From NCBI GenBank assembly GCA_034716535.1, contig JAYEJW010000243.1, positions 7,797 through 71,796 of the forward strand: a stretch of DNA of 64,000 bases, written 5' to 3'. Shown here in pieces: positions 37,276 to 47,857 of the stretch. Position 1 is the stretch's first letter. Each line of letters begins with the position of its first letter. The translations under genes were made by a program, and so were the position numbers. This stretch comes from JAYEJW01 sp034716535 (GTDB taxonomy: Bacteria; Pseudomonadota; Gammaproteobacteria; Chromatiales; Chromatiaceae). The notes below the pieces were generated by a model, which was not told the origin of the DNA, ran no database searches, and worked only from the letters and a program-made list of their open reading frames with translations.

Positions 37276-38445
37276 TTAGAGTCCCGCGGCATCACGCAGG
37301 GCCGCGGCCTTGTCCGTGCGTTCCCAGGTGAACTCCGGCTCCTCGCGCCCGAAGTGGCCGTAAGCGGCCGTCTTCCGGTAGATAGGCCGGACCAGGTCGA
37401 GCATCTGGATGATGCTGTAGGGCCGCAGGTCGAAGTGCTCCCTGACCAGGGCGGCGATCCGGTCCTCCGGAATCTTTCCTGTGCCGAATGTGTCGATCGT
37501 GATCGAGGTCGGCTCCGCCACGCCGATGGCGTAGGAGATCTGGATCTCGCAGCGCTCCGCAAGGCCCCCTGCCACGATGTTCTTTGCAACGTAGCGACCG
37601 GCATAGGTGGCCGAGCGATCCACCTTGGAGGGGTCCTTGCCTGAGAACGCGCCGCCGCCATGGCGGGCGGAGCCGCCGTACGTGTCGACGATGATCTTAC
37701 GCCCCGTCAGGCCGCAGTCCCCCACCGGGCCACCGATGATGAAGCTGCCGGTGGGATTGATATGGAACTTGGTGTCGCCGTGGATCCATTCCTCCGGTAG
37801 TACGGGCAGGACGATGTTCTCCATCACCGCCTCGCGCAGGTGCTTGTAGTCGACGTCCGGATCATGCTGGGTGGAGAGCACCACTGCGTCCACGGCCTTC
37901 ACCTTGCCCCCCACGTAGCGCAGCGTCACCTGGCTCTTGGCGTCGGGCCTCAGCCAGGGCAGCACGCGGGCCTTGCGCATCTCGGACTGGCGTTGGACCA
38001 GGCGGTGAGCGAAGGTGATGGGCGCGGGCATAAGCACGTCCGTCTCGTTCGTGGCGTAGCCGAACATCAGCCCTTGGTCGCCTGCGCCCTGCTCCTCCGG
38101 GCTGAGACGATCCACTCCCTGAGCGATGTCCCCCGATTGTTTTCCGATCAAGGAGATCACCGCGCAGGTCGACCCGTCGAAACCGACGTCCGAGCTCGTG
38201 TAACCGATGTCGGTGACCACCCCTCGAACTAGATCGTCGAGGTCGACCCAGGCGTCGGTGGTGATTTCTCCCGCGACGATCACGGCGCCGGTCTTGACCA
38301 TGGTCTCGCAGGCCACCCGTGCACGCTCCGGGTTCGGATCCTTGGTCAGGATCGCATCGAGCATGGCGTCCGAGATCTGATCCGCCACCTTGTCCGGATG
38401 CCCCTCGGAGACCGATTCGGACGTGAAAATAAAGTCTTCTGCCAT
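37276..38445 (-). CDS. metK: S-adenosylmethionine synthetase
   Basis: Makes SAM from methionine and ATP. The 389 residues show [21 protein letters not shown] at the start (methionine and metal site), [33 protein letters not shown] and [21 protein letters not shown] [16 protein letters not shown] (P-loop), so it is complete. It starts the minus-strand metK-(SAH riboswitch)-ahcY-metF group. A perfect hairpin is in its own leader. Confidence 0.98.
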   Translation of the reverse strand: MAEDFIFTSESVSEGHPDKVADQISDAMLDAILTKDPNPERARVACETMVKTGAVIVAGEITTDAWVDLDDLVRGVVTDIGYTSSDVGFDGSTCAVISLIGKQSGDIAQGVDRLSPEEQGAGDQGLMFGYATNETDVLMPAPITFAHRLVQRQSEMRKARVLPWLRPDAKSQVTLRYVGGKVKAVDAVVLSTQHDPDVDYKHLREAVMENIVLPVLPEEWIHGDTKFHINPTGSFIIGGPVGDCGLTGRKIIVDTYGGSARHGGGAFSGKDPSKVDRSATYAGRYVAKNIVAGGLAERCEIQISYAIGVAEPTSITIDTFGTGKIPEDRIAALVREHFDLRPYSIIQMLDLVRPIYRKTAAYGHFGREEPEFTWERTDKAAALRDAAGL

Positions 38446-38481
38446 TGATGGATGTCCGTTGTCGAGATTGACAAATTACCA

Positions 38482-38505
38482 GGGACCTTGGGTTTTCAAG
38501 GTCCC
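38482..38505 (-). promoter_or_regulatory. Perfect 9-bp hairpin in the metK leader
   Basis: GGGACCTTG (38482-38490) and CAAGGTCCC (38497-38505) enclose a 6-nt loop, 37 bp before the metK ATG in the mRNA. No T tract follows. It does not match a SAM riboswitch class that I can recognise, but its place suggests a role in metK expression or the end of the upstream region. Confidence 0.6.
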
Positions 38506-38650
38506 GAGCGCCGCGCCGCAGCTGGCGGCATGGATAAAATTTCTAATTCTATCGCCTGCATATACGCTTTCCTAGGGTCGGGGTTGGAATTCCCGTGACT
38601 TCGGGTAACATGTCGCGGCGACAAGTCAGGCCAGTTCAGGAGGCATATCC

Positions 38651-39208
38651 GTGGTTTCATTGCAGACCCCAGTGTGTGAGTTCGGCAGGCCAGCACCGAA
38701 TTTCTCGCTTCGCGGTGTGGACGGCAGGACCTGGACCCGCGATCAGTGCAGAGGCGAGAGGGGCCTGCTCGTCATGTTCATCTGCAACCATTGTCCTTAC
38801 GTCAAGGCGGTTCGCGAACGCATTGTCCGCGATGCCCGCGAATTGGTGCAGCAGGGTATCGGTTGTGTTGCAATCATGTCCAACGATCCGTCCGATTATC
38901 GCGAGGATTCCTTCGAGAACATGCGGCGGGTGGCGGAAGAGCACGGGTTCCCGTTCCCCTATCTGGTCGACGAGACACAAGAGGTCGCGAAGGCTTACGG
39001 GGCCGTGTGTACGCCGGACTTCTTTGGCTACGACGCCGGGCTGGGCTTACAGTACCGTGGACGGCTGGACGAGAGTCGCAAGGAGGCAGCCCCCCCAGGG
39101 GTCAAGCGCGACCTGTTCGAGGCCATGAAGCAGGTGGCTGAGACTGGTAACGGACCGCGCGACCAGCTTCCCAGCGTCGGCTGCTCCATCAAGTGGAAGG
39201 AGTCCTGA
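38651..39208 (+). CDS. Thioredoxin-fold (AhpC/TSA-type) family protein
   Basis: A cytoplasmic redox protein of 185 residues. FGRPAPNFSLRGVDGRTWT is the usual opening of peroxiredoxin-like proteins, and FICNHCPYVKAVRERI supplies a CxxC motif. CTPDFFGYDAGLGLQYRGRLDESR completes the fold with the cis-proline area. Family members of this type are commonly annotated as thioredoxin family proteins without a known partner. The start is GTG at 38651 with AGGAGG eight bases upstream. It is divergent from metK. Confidence 0.85.
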   Translation: MVSLQTPVCEFGRPAPNFSLRGVDGRTWTRDQCRGERGLLVMFICNHCPYVKAVRERIVRDARELVQQGIGCVAIMSNDPSDYREDSFENMRRVAEEHGFPFPYLVDETQEVAKAYGAVCTPDFFGYDAGLGLQYRGRLDESRKEAAPPGVKRDLFEAMKQVAETGNGPRDQLPSVGCSIKWKES

Positions 39209-39601
39209 AGCTGGACAACAGCTGAAAGCGCGCCGCCTGCCGCGGGTCAGCCGAGGGGCTCGTTGCTGCCGATGGCCCCCTGCGGTCGGGAACGCTTCCG
39301 GCCCGCGCGTCCGTCAATAAATCGAAATATAAGGAAGTTATAAATCAATTTTTGACCGCATAAGGTGAGTTTCTTTGAAGAGACCCGCCTGGTTGCGTCA
39401 GAATAGGCGACCGTTCAAATCTTCTGGTTGCCGGCTCCGTTCGGGGAGGGGTTGCCGGGGCAACGAATCAGATGCCGGCCGTATCCGGAGCGGAACGCCC
39501 ATTTTCGTCGTTTCCCTCCTACCACTCGTCGTAGGTTCGCCGCTCGGGCCCGCTTGCGGCTGGCGGAACGCTTTGGTCATTGTTTACAGAGGAGGGGTTA
39601 A
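39209..39601 (+). promoter_or_regulatory. Upstream region of the tkt-gap-pgk-pyk-fba block
   Basis: No gene is visible in 393 bp. A sharply AT-rich stretch at about 39315-39352 contains TTATAA and several TNA words of the spacing used by LysR-type CbbR regulators, and TTGACC near 39352 is a possible -35 element. Such a region fits the main promoter of the carbon-metabolism block, but the individual sites are not certain. Confidence 0.4.
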
Positions 39602-41608
39602 ATGTCCTCACGCAGAGAGCTCGCTAACGCCGTCCGCGCCCTAAGCATGGATGCGGTCCAAAAAGCCAAGTCCGGCCATCCGGGCGCCCCCATGGGCATG
39701 GCCGACATCGCCGAGGTGCTGTGGAACGACTTCATGCAGCACAATCCGGCGAATCCGGGTTGGGCCAACCGCGACCGCTTCGTGCTGTCCAATGGTCACG
39801 GCTCCATGCTCATTTACTCCCTGCTGCACCTGACCGGCTACGGTCTGGGCATCGACGATCTGAAGTCATTCCGTCAGCTTCACTCCAGGACGCCGGGGCA
39901 CCCCGAGTACGGCTACGCGCCGGGTGTGGAGACGACCACCGGTCCGCTGGGACAGGGCATCACCAATGGCGTGGGCATGGCGCTGGCGGAGAAGGTGCTG
40001 GCCGGCCAGTTCAACAAGCCGGGCCACGAGATCGTTGACCATTACACCTATGTGTTCCTGGGCGATGGCTGCCTCATGGAAGGCATCTCCCACGAGGCAT
40101 GCTCGCTGGCGGGTGCCCTCGGTCTGGGTAAGCTGATCGCCGTCTACGACGACAACAACATTTCCATCGACGGCGAGGTCCGCGGTCATGGCGACACCCC
40201 GGCCTGGTTCCTCGACGACACCCCCAAGCGCTTCGATGCCTATGGCTGGCACGTGATCCCCGTGGTGGACGGTCACGATTCGGAGGCCGTCAAGGCCGCC
40301 ATCGAAGAGGCCCGCTCGGTGACCGACAAGCCGTCGCTCATCTGCTGCCAGACCATTATCGGCTATGGCTCGCCCAACAAGCAGGGGAAGGAAGATTGCC
40401 ACGGCGCGCCCCTGGGCGACGACGAGATCGCCCTGACCCGCGAGTCCATCGGCTGGGGCCACGCCCCCTTCCATGTGCCCGATGCCATCTACGCCGGCTG
40501 GGACGCGAAGGAGGCCGGCGCCAGGGCCGAGTCCGACTGGAACGAGCGTTTCTCCGGCTATGCCGACGCCTACCCGGCCGAGGCCGCCGAGTTCGAGCGC
40601 CGCATGGCCGGAGAGCTGCCGGCTGACTGGGAGGTGCAGGCCCAGGCATTCGTCGATTCGGTGGTGGAGAAGGGCGAGACCATCGCATCGCGGAAGGCCT
40701 CACAGAATGCCCTGAACGGTTTGGGCCCGCTGCTGCCCGAGTTCCTCGGCGGCTCCGCCGATCTGGCCGGCTCCAACCTGACTATCTGGAAGGGCTGCAA
40801 GGGCGTCGGCAAGGAAAATGCCTCCGGCAATTACCTGTACTACGGCGTGCGCGAATTCGGCATGTCCGCCATCATGAACGGTGTGGCCCTGCATGGCGGC
40901 TTCATCCCCTACGGCGCAACCTTCCTGATGTTCTCGGAGTACGCCCGTAACGCGCTGCGCATGGCGGCACTGATGAAGATCCGGTCGATCTTCGTCTACA
41001 CGCACGACTCCGTCGGTCTGGGCGAGGATGGCCCGACCCATCAGCCCGTCGAGCAGGTCCCGACCCTGCGCATGATCCCTAACATGAACGTGTGGCGTCC
41101 CTGCGACGCGGTCGAGTCGGCCGTCTCCTGGAAGGCCGCCATCGAGCGCAAGGACGGCCCGAGCAGTCTGATCTTCTCGCGTCAGGGGCTGGCCCACATG
41201 GACCGCACCGATGCGCAGATCGCCGACATCGCCCGTGGTGGCTACGTGTTGCGCGACTGCGACGGTACCCCGGACGCCATCATCATCGCCACCGGCTCCG
41301 AGGTCAAGCTGGCGGTCAAGGCCGCCGAGGCCATGGCTGACCGCGCCGTCCGCGTGGTGTCCATGCCCTCCACCGATGTCTTCGACGTCCAGGACGCCGA
41401 CTACAAGGAGTCCGTGCTGCCGAGCGCCGTGACCGCCCGCGTCGCGGTCGAGGCCGCGGTTACCGACGGCTGGTGGAAGTATGTGGGCAGCCAGGGCGCC
41501 GTGGTCGGCATCAACCGCTTCGGCGAGTCCGCTCCGGCCGGCGAGCTCTTCAAGGAGTTCGGCTTCACCGTGGACAATGTCGTGTCCACCGTGAAGGGCG
41601 TTCTCTGA
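39602..41608 (+). CDS. tkt: Transketolase
   Basis: Thiamine diphosphate enzyme of the Calvin cycle and pentose phosphate route. The 668 residues are complete: [19 protein letters not shown], the ThDP motif [18 protein letters not shown] ending in DDNNIS, and in the second half [20 protein letters not shown] [18 protein letters not shown] and [26 protein letters not shown] precedes the ATG. It leads the series tkt-gap-pgk-pyk-fba, a cluster that recalls the carbon fixation genes of autotrophic gammaproteobacteria. Neither Rubisco nor cbbR is in the window. Confidence 0.97.
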   Translation: MSSRRELANAVRALSMDAVQKAKSGHPGAPMGMADIAEVLWNDFMQHNPANPGWANRDRFVLSNGHGSMLIYSLLHLTGYGLGIDDLKSFRQLHSRTPGHPEYGYAPGVETTTGPLGQGITNGVGMALAEKVLAGQFNKPGHEIVDHYTYVFLGDGCLMEGISHEACSLAGALGLGKLIAVYDDNNISIDGEVRGHGDTPAWFLDDTPKRFDAYGWHVIPVVDGHDSEAVKAAIEEARSVTDKPSLICCQTIIGYGSPNKQGKEDCHGAPLGDDEIALTRESIGWGHAPFHVPDAIYAGWDAKEAGARAESDWNERFSGYADAYPAEAAEFERRMAGELPADWEVQAQAFVDSVVEKGETIASRKASQNALNGLGPLLPEFLGGSADLAGSNLTIWKGCKGVGKENASGNYLYYGVREFGMSAIMNGVALHGGFIPYGATFLMFSEYARNALRMAALMKIRSIFVYTHDSVGLGEDGPTHQPVEQVPTLRMIPNMNVWRPCDAVESAVSWKAAIERKDGPSSLIFSRQGLAHMDRTDAQIADIARGGYVLRDCDGTPDAIIIATGSEVKLAVKAAEAMADRAVRVVSMPSTDVFDVQDADYKESVLPSAVTARVAVEAAVTDGWWKYVGSQGAVVGINRFGESAPAGELFKEFGFTVDNVVSTVKGVL

Positions 41609-41627
41609 ATCCGAAAACAGGGGGTAG

Positions 41628-42710
<1,083 letters not shown>

Positions 42711-42832
42711 GCTGCGGTCAGCACTCAGCTGTCAGCTGATAAAGACATTGGTGGCCGGCGAGAGCTGGCCACCAATTCAACCAAAGCTGATCGCTGAAAG
42801 CCGAACGCAGACAGCTAAACGCTGAAAGCTGC
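42711..42832. repeat. Heptamer repeat element with central hairpin in the gap-pgk gap
   Basis: Units TCAGCAC, TCAGCTG, TCAGCTG are in tandem at 42718-42738. At 42784-42832 seven 7-mers of the inverse type NNGCTGA follow (AAGCTGA, TCGCTGA, AAGCCGA, ACGCAGA, CAGCTAA, ACGCTGA, AAGCTGC). Between the two arrays is a perfect 10-bp stem, ATTGGTGGCC (42747-42756) and GGCCACCAAT (42767-42776). The layout (array, spacer, inverted array) is the same as at 31773-31870 with a different 7-mer. Confidence 0.85.
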
Positions 42833-42909
42833 CGTTACAGAACGATGCGCCAAGCCCCGCGGCTTGTCAGATCGTTTTTCAGAGCCAACACCCCCGGAGG
42901 ACCCCTCCC

Positions 42910-44091
42910 ATGTCTTTCATCAAATTGACCGATCTCGATCTCGCCGGTAAGCGCGTTCTGATCCGGGCCGACCTCAACGTCCCCGTCAAGGACGGCAAGG
43001 TGACCTCCGACGCCCGCATCACCGCCTCCATGCCCACGGTCGAGCACTGTATGAAGGCCGGCGCGAAGGTCATGGTCTTCTCCCACCGCGGCCGCCCGGA
43101 AGAGGGTGTCGTCGACGAGGAGAACTCCATGCAGCCCATCGCCGACGACATGTCCGCCAAGCTCGGCAAGACCGTCCCGCTGGTCAAGGATTACCTGGAC
43201 AACGCCCCAAACCTGGGGGACGGTGAGGTTGTCCTGCTGGAAAACGTGCGCTTCAACAAGGGCGAGAAGAAGGATAACGAAGAGTTGGCCAGAAAGTATG
43301 CCGCCCTTTGCGACCTGTTCGTGATGGACGCCTTCGGTACCGCCCACCGCGCTCAGGCATCCACCCACGGCGCCGGGAAGTTCGCCCCGGTGGCCTGTGC
43401 CGGCCTGCTGCTGGCCGAGGAGCTCGACGCCCTGGGTAAGGCCCTGGCCAACCCGGCGCGGCCCATGGTCGCGATCGTCGGCGGCTCGAAGGTCTCGACC
43501 AAGCTCACCGTGCTCGAGGCCCTGTCCGAGAAGGTGGACCAGCTCGTGGTCGGTGGCGGCATCGCCAATACCTTCCTCGCCGCCTCCGGTTACAACGTGG
43601 GCAAGTCGCTCTGCGAGCACGACCTGATCCCCACCGCCAAGGCGCTCATGGAGAAGATGACCGCCCGCGGCGCCACCATCCCCATTGCGGTGGACGTGGT
43701 GTGTGGCAAGAACTTCTCCGAGACCGAGCCGGCCGTTCTCAAGGACGCGTCCGACGTGGTCGATGACGATATGATCTTCGATATCGGCCCGAAATCCGCC
43801 CAGGAGCTGGCAGACATCATCGCCAAGGCGGGGACCATCGTCTGGAACGGCCCGGTCGGCGTGTTCGAGTTCGATCAGTTCGGCGAGGGAACCAAGACTG
43901 TGTCCATGGCCATCGCCAATGCGTCCGGCTTCAGCCTGGCCGGCGGCGGCGACACGATCGCTGCCATCCAGAAGTACGACATCTACGACAAGGTGTCTTA
44001 TATCTCCACCGCCGGCGGCGCCTTCCTGGAGTACCTGGAAGGCAAGACCCTGCCTGCCGTGGCCATGCTGGAACAGCGGGCGAAGGACTGA
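42910..44091 (+). CDS. pgk: Phosphoglycerate kinase
   Basis: Interconverts 1,3-bisphosphoglycerate and 3-phosphoglycerate. The 393-residue protein has [16 protein letters not shown] at the start, [38 protein letters not shown], the hinge [13 protein letters not shown] and the nucleotide-binding GGGDTIAAI near the end. GGAGG precedes the ATG. It is the third gene of the carbon block. Confidence 0.97.
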   Translation: MSFIKLTDLDLAGKRVLIRADLNVPVKDGKVTSDARITASMPTVEHCMKAGAKVMVFSHRGRPEEGVVDEENSMQPIADDMSAKLGKTVPLVKDYLDNAPNLGDGEVVLLENVRFNKGEKKDNEELARKYAALCDLFVMDAFGTAHRAQASTHGAGKFAPVACAGLLLAEELDALGKALANPARPMVAIVGGSKVSTKLTVLEALSEKVDQLVVGGGIANTFLAASGYNVGKSLCEHDLIPTAKALMEKMTARGATIPIAVDVVCGKNFSETEPAVLKDASDVVDDDMIFDIGPKSAQELADIIAKAGTIVWNGPVGVFEFDQFGEGTKTVSMAIANASGFSLAGGGDTIAAIQKYDIYDKVSYISTAGGAFLEYLEGKTLPAVAMLEQRAKD

Positions 44092-44093
44092 AG

Positions 44094-44153
44094 GTAGGAG
44101 CGGCGCCCTTGCCGCGATTGGCACGCTGATCGCGCCGGGTACGGCGCTCCTAC
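44094..44153. repeat. REP-type palindrome between pgk and pyk
   Basis: The gap begins with GTAGGAGCGGCGCC and ends with GGCGCTCCTAC, partly complementary arms around an inner GCCGCGA...TCGCG pairing. The GTAGGAGCG / CGCTCCTAC ends are those of the widespread REP elements of pseudomonads and relatives. It starts three bases after the pgk stop and ends 12 bases before the pyk start. Confidence 0.78.
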
Positions 44154-44165
44154 AGTCGAATTTCT

Positions 44166-45614
44166 ATGCCCAGACGCACAAAGATCGTCGCCACCCTCGG
44201 GCCCGCCACGGACGATGTCGAGGTCCTGGACGAGCTGGTTGCTGCCGGTGTCGACGTCGTCCGTCTCAATCTCTCCCACGATTCCCACGAGCGGCATCGG
44301 GAACGGGCCGAACAGATCCGCGATCGTGCTTGGGCATCGGGGCGCCAGGTCGCGGTCCTGGTCGACCTGCAGGGCCCGAAGATCCGCATCGGGCGCTTCG
44401 GCGCCGGAGCGGTCGAGCTCGCCGCCGGTGACAGCTTCTGTCTCGATGCCGACTGCCCCCTCGACGCCGGCGATTCCAGTCGGGTGGGCACCACCTACCG
44501 GGAGCTGGCCGACGACGTGGCGCGCGGCGACACCCTGCTACTCGACGACGGCGCCATCGAGCTATGGGTCGACGATGTCACCGGTCGCAGCATCCGCTGC
44601 AAAGTGATCGTCGGGGGAAGGCTTTCGAACAGTAAGGGCATCAACAAGAAGGGCGGTGGGCTGTCCGCTCCGGCCCTGACCGAGAAAGACAAAGAGGATA
44701 TCCGCTTTGCGGCCCAGATCGAAGCCGACTATCTGGCGGTGTCATTCGTGCGCAGCGGCGATGACGTCCGCATGGCCCGGGAGCTGTTTCAGGAGGCCGG
44801 GGGCAAGGGTGGAATCGTGGCCAAGATCGAGCGTGCAGAGGCCCTGCGCGGGATCGAGGACATCGTCATGGCGGCGGACGTCATCATGGTCGCCCGCGGT
44901 GATCTCGGCGTGGAGATCGGCGATGCGGAGTTGCCTGCGGTGCAAAAACGCATTATCCACAAGGCACGCGAGATGAACAGCGTGGTCGTCACCGCAACCC
45001 AGATGATGCAGTCCATGATCGAGAACCCGATCCCGACCCGGGCGGAGGTCTTCGACGTGGCGAACGCGGTGCTGGACGGCACCGATGCAGTGATGCTTTC
45101 CGCCGAGACCTCGGTGGGCCGGTACCCGCCCAAAGTAGTGGAGGCCATGCACCGCATCTGCCAGGAGGCGGAGAAGCACGCCATCGCCCGCCGTTCCAGT
45201 CACCGTCTCGATACCGTTTTCGGCCGCGTGGACGAGGCCATCGCCATGTCCACCATGTACACCGCCAACCACCTGGGGGTGAAGGCCATCGCCGCGCTGA
45301 CCGAGACCGGCTCCACCGTCAAGTGGATGTCGCGCATCAGCTCCGGCATCCCCATCTACGCCTTGACGCGTCATGTGGCGACGCGTAGAAAAGTCACTCT
45401 TTTTCGCGGCGTGTATCCGGTAAGCTTCGATGTGGCAAGCACGGACATCCACGAGGTCAATCGCGAGGTCGTCGAGGAACTGCTGCGTCGCGGCACGGTG
45501 CGGGAAGGCGACCTGGTGATCATCACCAAAGGCGACCGCTCCGGTGTCGAAGGACAGACCAATATCATGAAAATCATGCGGGTCGGGGAGCACGCGCTCC
45601 TTGCCGAGGACTAG
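44166..45614 (+). CDS. pyk: Pyruvate kinase
   Basis: Makes pyruvate and ATP from phosphoenolpyruvate. The 482 residues start with RRTKIVATLGPATDD and include RLNLSHDSHERH, DLQGPKIRIGRF, the catalytic Lys in IVAKIERAEAL, MVARGDLGVEIG and AETSVGRYPPKVVEAMHRIC. The C-terminal regulatory domain is present to the GEHALLAED end. No good Shine-Dalgarno precedes the ATG, since the REP palindrome fills the gap. A glycolytic enzyme inside a Calvin-type block links fixed carbon to pyruvate. Confidence 0.96.
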   Translation: MPRRTKIVATLGPATDDVEVLDELVAAGVDVVRLNLSHDSHERHRERAEQIRDRAWASGRQVAVLVDLQGPKIRIGRFGAGAVELAAGDSFCLDADCPLDAGDSSRVGTTYRELADDVARGDTLLLDDGAIELWVDDVTGRSIRCKVIVGGRLSNSKGINKKGGGLSAPALTEKDKEDIRFAAQIEADYLAVSFVRSGDDVRMARELFQEAGGKGGIVAKIERAEALRGIEDIVMAADVIMVARGDLGVEIGDAELPAVQKRIIHKAREMNSVVVTATQMMQSMIENPIPTRAEVFDVANAVLDGTDAVMLSAETSVGRYPPKVVEAMHRICQEAEKHAIARRSSHRLDTVFGRVDEAIAMSTMYTANHLGVKAIAALTETGSTVKWMSRISSGIPIYALTRHVATRRKVTLFRGVYPVSFDVASTDIHEVNREVVEELLRRGTVREGDLVIITKGDRSGVEGQTNIMKIMRVGEHALLAED

Positions 45615-45665
45615 CCCGATCCAACCCCCAACTCAACCCGATAGCTGATACGAGGAGACCTAAAA

Positions 45666-46730
45666 ATGGCCCTAATCTCACTGCGTCAGATGCTGGATCA
45701 CGCCGCGGAGCACGGCTACGGCGTCCCGGCCTACAACGTCAACAACCTGGAGCAGATGCGCGCCATCATGGAGGCCGCCGACGAGACCGACTCCCCGGTC
45801 ATCGTACAGGCTTCTGCGGGTGCCCGTAGTTACGCCGGCGCCCCCTTCCTGCGTCATCTCATCCTGGCCGCCATCGAGGAGTGGCCGCACATCCCCGTGT
45901 GCATGCACCAGGACCACGGGACCTCGGCCGCCGTGTGCCAGCGCTCCATTCAGCTCGGTTTCTCCTCGGTCATGATGGACGGCTCCTTGGGGGAGGACGG
46001 TAAGACCCCCGCCAGCTACGACTACAACGTGGACGTGACCAAGACCGTCGTCACGATGTCTCACTCCTGCGGCGTCTCCGTCGAGGGCGAGCTGGGCTGC
46101 CTCGGCTCCCTGGAGACCGGCCAAGCCGGCGAAGAGGACGGAATCGGGGCTGAGGGTATTCTGTCCCACGATCAGATGCTGACGGATCCGGAAGAGGCCG
46201 CCGACTTCGTGAAGAAGACCGGGGTGGATGCCCTGGCCATCGCGATCGGCACCTCCCACGGCGCTTACAAGTTCACCCGGCCGCCGACGGGCGACATCCT
46301 GGCCATCGAGCGTGTCAAGGAGATCAATGCCCGCATCCCCAACACCCATCTCGTGATGCACGGCTCCTCCTCCGTACCGCAGGACTGGCTGGCCATCATC
46401 AACGAGTACGGCGGCGACATGGGCGAGACCTACGGCGTTCCCGTCGAGGAGATCGTCGAGGGCATCAAGCACGGTGTGCGCAAGGTCAACATCGACACCG
46501 ACTTGCGTATGGCGTCCACCGGCGCCATCCGTAAGCACCTGCACGACAACCCGTCGAACTTCGACCCCCGCAAGTACTTCACCGCCGCCACCAAGGCGAT
46601 GAAGGACATCTGTAAGGCGCGCTACGAAGCCTTCGGTACCGCCGGCAACGCATCGAAGATCACGCCGATCTCATTGGAGGCCATGACAGGGCGTTACGCG
46701 ACCGGCGAGATGGATCCCAAGGTCAACTGA
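45666..46730 (+). CDS. fba: Fructose-1,6-bisphosphate aldolase, class II
   Basis: Zinc-dependent aldolase of 354 residues that joins triose phosphates in gluconeogenesis and the Calvin cycle. The marks are [21 protein letters not shown], zinc ligand stretch [53 protein letters not shown] and [13 protein letters not shown], then KVNIDTDLR. The length and wording match the Calvin-cycle subtype. GGAGA precedes the start. It ends the block and is followed by a clear terminator. Confidence 0.97.
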   Translation: MALISLRQMLDHAAEHGYGVPAYNVNNLEQMRAIMEAADETDSPVIVQASAGARSYAGAPFLRHLILAAIEEWPHIPVCMHQDHGTSAAVCQRSIQLGFSSVMMDGSLGEDGKTPASYDYNVDVTKTVVTMSHSCGVSVEGELGCLGSLETGQAGEEDGIGAEGILSHDQMLTDPEEAADFVKKTGVDALAIAIGTSHGAYKFTRPPTGDILAIERVKEINARIPNTHLVMHGSSSVPQDWLAIINEYGGDMGETYGVPVEEIVEGIKHGVRKVNIDTDLRMASTGAIRKHLHDNPSNFDPRKYFTAATKAMKDICKARYEAFGTAGNASKITPISLEAMTGRYATGEMDPKVN

Positions 46731-46754
46731 CCTCATTCCAGCTTACAACGAGGG

Positions 46755-46784
46755 AAAGGGGCGCTTCGGCGCCCCTTTTCTTTT
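46755..46784 (+). terminator. Rho-independent terminator of the carbon block
   Basis: AAAGGGGCGC (46755-46764), tetraloop TTCG, GCGCCCCTTT (46769-46778) then TCTTTT. This is a textbook intrinsic terminator, 25 bp after the fba stop. Confidence 0.95.
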
Positions 46785-46834
46785 CGGCTTCGGATATCTG
46801 TATAGTCTCAAGAGAGTTATGCGGTGAGCGATCG

Positions 46835-47230
46835 ATGTACGACAGGTTCAAATTCCCTTGTCCCTGCTGCGGCTACCTGAGCTTCGACTTCGAGCCAGGA
46901 CACCACCAGATCTGTCCCATCTGCGGTTGGGAGGACGACCTCTCCCAGTTGCGTTTCCCGCTCATGCCGGGGAGCAGCAACACCGTCAGTCTGCAGGAAG
47001 CCCAGCGCAACTTCAGTGACTACGGTGCCTCGGAGCGGCGTAATCTCGGCCGTACCCGCAATCCTCTGGAAGATGAGGAGATCGATCGGGGATGGCGCCC
47101 CCTTGATCCAGAGGTCGACAACGTGGAGCGCCCCAGTCGCGGCAACGACTACGGCGACTCCTACCCCTGGCGTGATACGACGGTCCTCTATTATTGGCGC
47201 TCCACCTACTGGAGAAGGGTGGTTAGCTAA
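46835..47230 (+). CDS. CPCC-family cysteine-rich protein
   Basis: A 131-residue soluble protein that starts with FPCPCCGYLSFD (Cys9, 11, 12) and has HHQICPICGWEDD (Cys27, Cys30), the two halves of a zinc-ribbon-like CPCC domain. The rest, NTVSLQEAQRNFSDYGASE and RGWRPLDPEVD, is typical of the family. Family function is unknown. Several members appear near toxin-immunity or mobile loci, but nothing here shows such a link. Confidence 0.85.
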   Translation: MYDRFKFPCPCCGYLSFDFEPGHHQICPICGWEDDLSQLRFPLMPGSSNTVSLQEAQRNFSDYGASERRNLGRTRNPLEDEEIDRGWRPLDPEVDNVERPSRGNDYGDSYPWRDTTVLYYWRSTYWRRVVS

Positions 47231-47249
47231 GGCAGCGCTGAAGATCCAG

Positions 47250-47816
47250 TTACCGCCGCCGCGGGCGATATTTTCGCCAGAGCAGGGTCCCTCCTAGGGC
47301 GATGATCGCCAACACAAGCATGGCGACGGCAGCGTCGTTGATGAAGGCGATACCGATACCGCTGAGGAAGAGAAATGCCCCAAAGATCGCCATGCGCCAG
47401 TCCTGGTGGACTCCCGCCAAAAAGGAGGTCAATCCAAGAAGATAGATGATCATCAGGCCGGTGATCTGATCGTTCAGGAGTTGCTGAACATCGTGGAGAA
47501 ACAGCAACCAAACGACGACGAAGAGTGCGCCCCAGTGCAACAGCTGCTTCAGGACGTAGGTCTTGCGACCGCGTGCGTCGGCTCCGGACCGGTTCCACCC
47601 CGCGATGATCGCGATGACGGCAAATACAGGGATCAAGGCCTGCCAATAGGTGATGCTCGCGGCAGCGTCTACGTCTGTATAGGCGACCCCGACGACGGCG
47701 AGGGCGTAAAGGACCACGTACGGGAGCTCACGGACCAGGAGGCCCTTCAGTCCGCCTTGTCTTGGGGCGGCCGAGGACGCGGTGGAGGCAGGATTGGGCT
47801 GAGACACGGCAAGCAC
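47250..47816 (-). CDS. Hypothetical integral membrane protein
   Basis: A 188-residue protein with about five or six hydrophobic helices after a short Ser/Ala-rich N-terminus, ending in a basic WRKYRPRRR tail that should stay in the cytoplasm. No family motif is recognised. The sequence HDVQQLLNDQITGLMIIYLLGLTSFLAGVHQDWRM shows a polar loop between helices. It is convergent with the CPCC gene, with 19 bp between the two stops. Confidence 0.7.
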   Translation of the reverse strand: MLAVSQPNPASTASSAAPRQGGLKGLLVRELPYVVLYALAVVGVAYTDVDAAASITYWQALIPVFAVIAIIAGWNRSGADARGRKTYVLKQLLHWGALFVVVWLLFLHDVQQLLNDQITGLMIIYLLGLTSFLAGVHQDWRMAIFGAFLFLSGIGIAFINDAAVAMLVLAIIALGGTLLWRKYRPRRR

Positions 47817-47857
47817 TCCTCTTCACGGGTGTGGGGTACTGGAGGACATACAATACT

